A stretch of DNA of 64,000 nucleotides from a bacterium (GTDB taxonomy: Bacteria; Zixibacteria; MSB-5A5; GN15; FEB-12). Below the pieces are notes generated by a model that was not told the DNA's origin, made no database searches, and was given only the letters and a program-made list of their open reading frames with translations. Positions 59,980-64,000 of this stretch are shown here, piece by piece; the stretch's first letter is position 1, and each line of letters begins with the position of its first letter. Location: contig JAHLKV010000002.1 of the NCBI GenBank assembly GCA_020444475.1, forward strand, positions 434,001-498,000, given 5' to 3'. Both the position numbers and the translations under genes were made by a program.

Positions 59980-62160
59980 TTATCGCTTCTCCACAAGGAA
60001 AATCAAACCATCGGGATAGTCAACTTCGAGCGCGAAGCCGTCGCGAAGATCCTTGGCGGTCGTCTTGATCGGTTTCGCTTCCTCCCCTTCGAGAATGTTG
60101 GTCAGCTTCACCCGCGCCGAGGTGAACCCGTACTTCTTGAGGTTAATCTGCAGGATAATCTCCCGCCGACCCGCCTCCAGACCATCGGACAACTCACCCG
60201 GAGGGGGGACCACGACGAAGAGCAAACCCTTTTTGGAACCCATCTGGCAGGCGATATCGACTGACGGATCGGAGCAGAAGGCGGCCGATTCGACACCAAA
60301 CCCGGCCAGGATTGACTCCAGGTGCGACAGCTTCTGGTGATTGCCACCCGAAGCGATATCAAACGAGAAGAGATAGAACTGCCCTTTGAAGCGGGTCGAA
60401 CAGACGCCAACCGTCTTGGCGCCGACCTGCGCGAGTTTCTTCACCTTGGCATCGTCGGTCGAGCGGATCGAGCCATACACGTATGACGGGAACGCACCTG
60501 CCTTGTGCGTGATGGCGCCGATATGATAGTCGACGGTGGTTTTGATCCGGAAGTGATTGGCGAGTACCTGACAGTCTTTGAAATCTTCATCGTAACGAGG
60601 CATGAGGCCGCAAAGAATAACGGTCTTGCCGGCCTTCACGAGTTCGACCAGCGCTTCCTGGTCTTTCTCGGCCATGACTTCGGTCGAAGGCACAAACAGA
60701 AGATCGTAGTCCTTCATCGTCTCGTAGTCACGATTCTCACGGATACCGTAGGGGATCTTGAGACGAAGCAGGTCGTGACAGAAGCCGGGAGTGGTCTCGT
60801 CCATGAGGCGGCCGACGTAGGTAAACTCTTTCGGACTTGAGGTCAGCCGCAGCCAGTAGTAGAGGCGGTTGGCGAGGATGGCCACTTTCGGCTGATGGTC
60901 CATCTCCTCGAATCCGATCTCCTGGATGGCGGTGTTGAAGTTCTTGATGACTTCGTATCCCGGCGAGACGGTGCCGTCGCTGCGCAGCGGGGCGCCGTAC
61001 CAGTGATCACGATCGGCCGCCATGTAGTGGTTGAGGCCCTTGAAGCCCGCCGCCAGACCGGCCGCAAAGTAGAACCTCCGGGTGTTGTTGGCGATCGGCG
61101 CCATAGCTTCCTCGCGCGCCGGGTCTTCGGCCGCCCGGCCGCAGGTGAACGAGGTCGCGTAAGCAAAGCCGTACTCCGATCTCATGAAGCGGGCCTTGTT
61201 AGTCAGATCGAAATAGGTGCCTTCGGGGAAGACATTACAGCCCAGGAACGGCGCCCGGTCTTCGGGGACGAGATTATAGGCCGGTAACAAATCGCCGGAA
61301 GCGAAATAGAGCGAGCGGAAGAAGAGCGGTTCGACCGTATACGACGTGAAGATGTCCTCGAGCGTCTCCAGATACCGGTTGAGCATACGCTCCCGGAAGC
61401 GGAACCAGTCCATCACCTTCGGGTAGTCCTCCGCCTTGAGATCGGTGAACTGCCTGGGCGGTTCGACATTCGGGAAATCGCCGTTTTTCTCTTTGTATGT
61501 GGAGTTCAGCTTCTTGATATCTTCGTACCGCTCACGAAGGAACGCTCCGTAATACTCCTCCAAAACCTCGGGGTTGTAGTCCGCCGAATCAGGATTGAGC
61601 AGGCGGCCGAACGAGGTTTCGTAGTCAAGCTCGACCATAAAAACCGGTCCACGCGGATGGACGTAGTTCTTGGTCGTCTCGATAAACGTCTTGAAGTAAT
61701 TCCGCAGATGGAACTGGAAGTTCTTGTGCAGATACGACGGCAAATAGCCGCCGTCGACACCGTAGTCATCGGGAAGCTTCAGTTCCTGTCCCTTGGAGTC
61801 GCGCGCAAAAAGTTTGAGATCCTTATACAGGAAAGCCGGCAAACCGCCGTTTTTGAGCTGTCCGGCCACCCAGGGTCCGGGGCGAAGGATAACCTTGAAA
61901 CCGAACTCGCGAGCCAGCTCGAGGAAGACGATCAGATCCTTGCGGGGGTCGTCGAGACCGATAAAGTCGATCTGTTTCTTGTTCCCCTGGTGGATATTCC
62001 ATGGGACGGCGGTGGAGATGATCCGGAAGCCGGCGCGTTTGATACGCTCAAAGCATATGGACCAGTACCGTTTGTCGATTCGGAAGTAATGTAGTTCGAC
62101 TGCGAATGGATCGTAGGTTTCTTTACCGATTGAGAACTTATTTCCGATAACCCCTAACAT
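59980..62160 (-). CDS. GH35-like beta-galactosidase family protein
   Basis: A 726-residue protein with a TIM-barrel start like glycoside hydrolase family 35: ELHYFRIDKRYWSICFERIKRAGFRIISTAVPWNIHQ, then FKVILRPGPWVAGQLKNGGLPAFL. MVELDYETSFGRL replaces the usual ENEYG active-site string, with Glu retained. The rest (about 340-726) has barrel-end and beta-sandwich parts. There is no signal peptide. ATG at 62160 has AAGGA five bases before; the frame to 62244 lacks homology. Substrate and activity are not certain because of the motif change. Confidence 0.68.
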   Translation of the reverse strand: MLGVIGNKFSIGKETYDPFAVELHYFRIDKRYWSICFERIKRAGFRIISTAVPWNIHQGNKKQIDFIGLDDPRKDLIVFLELAREFGFKVILRPGPWVAGQLKNGGLPAFLYKDLKLFARDSKGQELKLPDDYGVDGGYLPSYLHKNFQFHLRNYFKTFIETTKNYVHPRGPVFMVELDYETSFGRLLNPDSADYNPEVLEEYYGAFLRERYEDIKKLNSTYKEKNGDFPNVEPPRQFTDLKAEDYPKVMDWFRFRERMLNRYLETLEDIFTSYTVEPLFFRSLYFASGDLLPAYNLVPEDRAPFLGCNVFPEGTYFDLTNKARFMRSEYGFAYATSFTCGRAAEDPAREEAMAPIANNTRRFYFAAGLAAGFKGLNHYMAADRDHWYGAPLRSDGTVSPGYEVIKNFNTAIQEIGFEEMDHQPKVAILANRLYYWLRLTSSPKEFTYVGRLMDETTPGFCHDLLRLKIPYGIRENRDYETMKDYDLLFVPSTEVMAEKDQEALVELVKAGKTVILCGLMPRYDEDFKDCQVLANHFRIKTTVDYHIGAITHKAGAFPSYVYGSIRSTDDAKVKKLAQVGAKTVGVCSTRFKGQFYLFSFDIASGGNHQKLSHLESILAGFGVESAAFCSDPSVDIACQMGSKKGLLFVVVPPPGELSDGLEAGRREIILQINLKKYGFTSARVKLTNILEGEEAKPIKTTAKDLRDGFALEVDYPDGLIFLVEKR

Positions 62161-62340
62161 ACAAGTCCTTATGCTGCAGTGACTTAGAAATATTTCGGCG
62201 ACAAGGTAAAACACCATAATATCCCCGAACCTGCCAAAAGTCAATACAAATTATCTAACCTCCTACCGCACAGATAGTTAGTGCTATCAATATGGATTTT
62301 GTGGTATTTTTGTGTAGCGCAAGAAGGTGTGCAATGAAAA

Positions 62341-62366
62341 CGCCTCCGGTCGTGCGACCGGAGGCG
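62341..62366 (-). terminator. Terminator of the 62396 gene
   Basis: A perfect 12-bp stem CGCCTCCGGTCG/CGACCGGAGGCG with a 2-base gap (practically a 4-base loop), followed on the minus strand by TTTTCATTG. Located 29 bases past the stop. Confidence 0.82.
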
Positions 62367-62395
62367 CTAAGTTTTCTTCGATCAGATCAAGATGC

Positions 62396-63277
62396 TTACT
62401 TGAGCATCAGCATCTTCTTGGTGTCGGTGAACTGATCGGTCGAGAGGCGATAGAAATAGACGCCGCTGGCAACCCGGGTACCGGCATCGGTGGTGCCGTC
62501 CCAGACCACTTTGTGTTCGCCCGCGAGCATCTCGGTATTGACGAGCGTCTTGACCTTCTGGCCGAGCAGGTTGAACACGTCAAGTCTAACATCGCCGGCC
62601 ATCGGGAGGGCGAAGCCGATCGTGGTGGTCGGGTTGAACGGATTCGGGTAGTTCTGGGCCAGCGAGTAGTTCATCGGGACTTCGAGGTCGCCGCCATCGT
62701 TGGCATCGGACGGATCCTTAACGACCAGCGGTCCGAGCCAGATCGGGAAGATCTCGTCACCGGCGTTGTAGCCGCCGTTGATCTGGTAGTTCACGGTCGG
62801 GTAGGGAGTGCCGACCCTGACGGTGTCGAACACGACCGAATCAGCCGCCGTCCAGTTATCGACGTGGAAGTAGTAGGTAACCCACTTATCCCAGGTGCTG
62901 TTGGCCGGGACGCCGGGAACACCAAACGCAACGGTGTTGACCAGCATGATCTGTTCCAGGTTAGTCGTGGCGATGTTGTTAAGCAGGTAGTAGCTCACGA
63001 TAGCGAACGGATTGCCCTGCACATGACCGGCAGCACCTCTCGCCGAGTCGAGCTGCACATTCGGGTTGTCCCATTCGAAGGCGATCGATGTTCCGACGAT
63101 AGCCTGGGAGTCGGTCCAGAGCCACATCTCGACGATGAAAGTAGAGTCGTCGGCGCCTGCTGCTGGTCTTGTAGCGACCAACTTCAGCGAATCCGGAGCA
63201 CCGAGATCCGCGGCCAGGGCCGGGACAGCGCCCAGAACGAGCAGTCCGAGGAAAAATGAGGTCAGTAACGACTTCAT
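62396..63277 (-). CDS. Secreted cohesin-like protein with Por/FlgD-type tail
   Basis: A 293-residue exported protein. Signal peptide 1-22 (LLTSFFLGLLVLGAVPALA). A single cohesin-like beta domain covers about 25-195 (SIAFEWDNPNVQLDSARGAAG). The C-terminal 80 residues are the sorting tail: LAQNYPNPFNPTTTIGFALP, VFNLLGQKVKTLVN, SGVYFYRLSTDQFTDTKKMLMLK. It has the simplest layout of the three tail-bearing proteins here. Its 5' spacer (63278-63551) has no gene but carries the 14-base repeat GCCCGGGAAAAGGG at 63496-63509 and 63537-63550. Confidence 0.85.
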   Translation of the reverse strand: MKSLLTSFFLGLLVLGAVPALAADLGAPDSLKLVATRPAAGADDSTFIVEMWLWTDSQAIVGTSIAFEWDNPNVQLDSARGAAGHVQGNPFAIVSYYLLNNIATTNLEQIMLVNTVAFGVPGVPANSTWDKWVTYYFHVDNWTAADSVVFDTVRVGTPYPTVNYQINGGYNAGDEIFPIWLGPLVVKDPSDANDGGDLEVPMNYSLAQNYPNPFNPTTTIGFALPMAGDVRLDVFNLLGQKVKTLVNTEMLAGEHKVVWDGTTDAGTRVASGVYFYRLSTDQFTDTKKMLMLK

Positions 63278-63551
63278 GGTTAAAATGCCTCCATGTTCTG
63301 TATCTTTTGTATCCTTCGTAACTTACACAGCAAGAAAGAAGGTGCGGCCCCGCTGCGGCAGATGGGAAATCCGCACCGCGTTACGATATACGATTGACGA
63401 AAGTCAGTCAATAAAAAAGTAACCTATTCCTGCACAGTACATATGTAATAACCCGAAACTAGCAAATCCGTTCACTAAAACGCAAATTATGTGCCGCCCG
63501 GGAAAAGGGCCGAAATCGGCTCAAAGCAAGTCGAATGCCCGGGAAAAGGGA

Positions 63552-63585
63552 AACGGCCGCTCCGAGACGAGTCGGAGCGGCCGTT
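63552..63585 (-). terminator. Terminator of the partial dockerin gene
   Basis: A perfect 14-bp stem AACGGCCGCTCCGA/TCGGAGCGGCCGTT with a 6-base loop, then TTTCCCTTTTCC on the minus strand. It lies 20 bases after the stop at 63606. Confidence 0.88.
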
Positions 63586-63605
63586 GCAGAGTTATTTAGT
63601 CTACT

Positions 63606-64000
63606 TTATCCACAGGCGGGAATGCATGCCGCCGGGGCGGGACCGCCAAGGAACAGGTAGTTTACGAGGTAGATGAGATCCGACAGGTCTATTGCACAGC
63701 CGAGATCGCCGTTCACGTTGGCAGCACCGACGCACGCCGGAGCCGGCCCACCGAGGAACAGGTAGTTAACCAGGTAAATCAGGTCGGAGAGATCGACCGC
63801 ACCGCCGCCATCGCCGTTCACGTTACCGGTCGAGCCGATGCAGCAGCCGGCCAGATAGAGGTAGCCGGGTTCGAACGTAGGCACAAAGGCGCCGATGGGA
63901 CTGATCAGCTCGTTGTTCCGGCTGCCGAAAGTGGTTGTATCGATCACGATCGGCGTTGACTCGGCGTAGTTGCCGGGCACGTTGAAATTGAGAGTCATGA
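63606..64000 (-). CDS. Secreted protein with C-terminal dockerin pair (partial, 5' end outside window)
   Basis: The last 131 codons of a gene whose start lies beyond the window. The visible part ends a beta domain (NFNVPGNYAESTPIVID...), then CCIGSTGNVNGD and two dockerin-type repeats (AVDLSDLIYLVNYLFLGG, AIDLSDLIYLVNYLFLGG). It closely matches the end of the 1392-4304 protein, so the two probably belong to one paralogous group. The Met at 63998 is not a likely start, since no signal peptide follows it. Confidence 0.85.
   Translation of the reverse strand, partial: MTLNFNVPGNYAESTPIVIDTTTFGSRNNELISPIGAFVPTFEPGYLYLAGCCIGSTGNVNGDGGGAVDLSDLIYLVNYLFLGGPAPACVGAANVNGDLGCAIDLSDLIYLVNYLFLGGPAPAACIPACG

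Overview
The window looks like a chromosomal segment of an uncultured Gram-negative bacterium of the FCB group, most likely candidate phylum Zixibacteria. The reasons are secreted proteins that end in paired dockerin-type repeats with a GCC(V/I)GxTGNVN lead-in, other secreted proteins that end in a FlgD-Ig/Por-type tail (QNYPNPFNP ... SGVYFYRL ... KK/RKMLLLK), outer-membrane-type proteins (OmpA with calcium-binding type 3 repeats, a beta-barrel), GC-rich coding sequence and tRNA genes without encoded CCA. The phylum is inferred from sequence style, not from a marker gene.

Layout. 1-6.1 kb: repeats, a small membrane protein, a large beta-helix/dockerin protein and a lone DNA methyltransferase in a less GC-rich patch. 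6.3-10 kb: the tig-clpP-clpX proteostasis operon and tRNA-Leu. 10-14.9 kb: unknown membrane or secreted proteins, an RRM protein and repeat-rich spacers. 14.9-19.5 kb: WYL regulator, MntP-type manganese exporter, phosphomannomutase/phosphoglucomutase coupled to a double-receiver protein. 19.6-21.5 kb: a 5'-truncated RHS toxin tip followed by two candidate immunity genes. 21.5-24.2 kb: a large secreted cohesin-like/dockerin protein. 24.7-30 kb: a histidine kinase, an NtrC-type regulator, then a periplasmic helical protein and an outer-membrane barrel. Between regulator and effectors lie three helically phased direct repeats and a possible sigma-54 promoter. 30-41.5 kb: hotdog thioesterase, more secreted proteins, tRNA-Glu, a DUF3124 protein, a lipase-like hydrolase and P5C dehydrogenase. 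42.3-56.8 kb: a long minus-strand run with NlpE-like protein, PDZ and PEGA lipoproteins, SufS-like desulfurase, glycosyltransferase, 2H-type protein, OmpA, SpoIID, AnmK, NagZ, a GGDEF cyclase, CstA and a DUF3592 protein. 57-64 kb: a bactofilin-like membrane protein, gamma-glutamyltransferase, a GH35-like protein and two secreted proteins, the last one cut by the window edge.

How it fits together. Much of the window serves the cell envelope: peptidoglycan recycling (NagZ, AnmK, with SpoIID), amino-acid and peptide scavenging (GGT, CstA, P5C dehydrogenase), surface display (dockerin and Por-type tails) and envelope signalling (HK/NtrC). The spacers carry an extended family of short hairpins with a GTAG foot, resembling REP/SMAG elements mobilised by RAYT transposases; their stems differ between copies but stay paired. 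The most interesting items are the HK-NtrC-phased-repeat-effector unit (24.7-30 kb), the orphan RHS toxin/immunity cassette (19.6-21.5 kb) and the GTAG-hairpin family with its 182-bp duplicated composite at 62-552.
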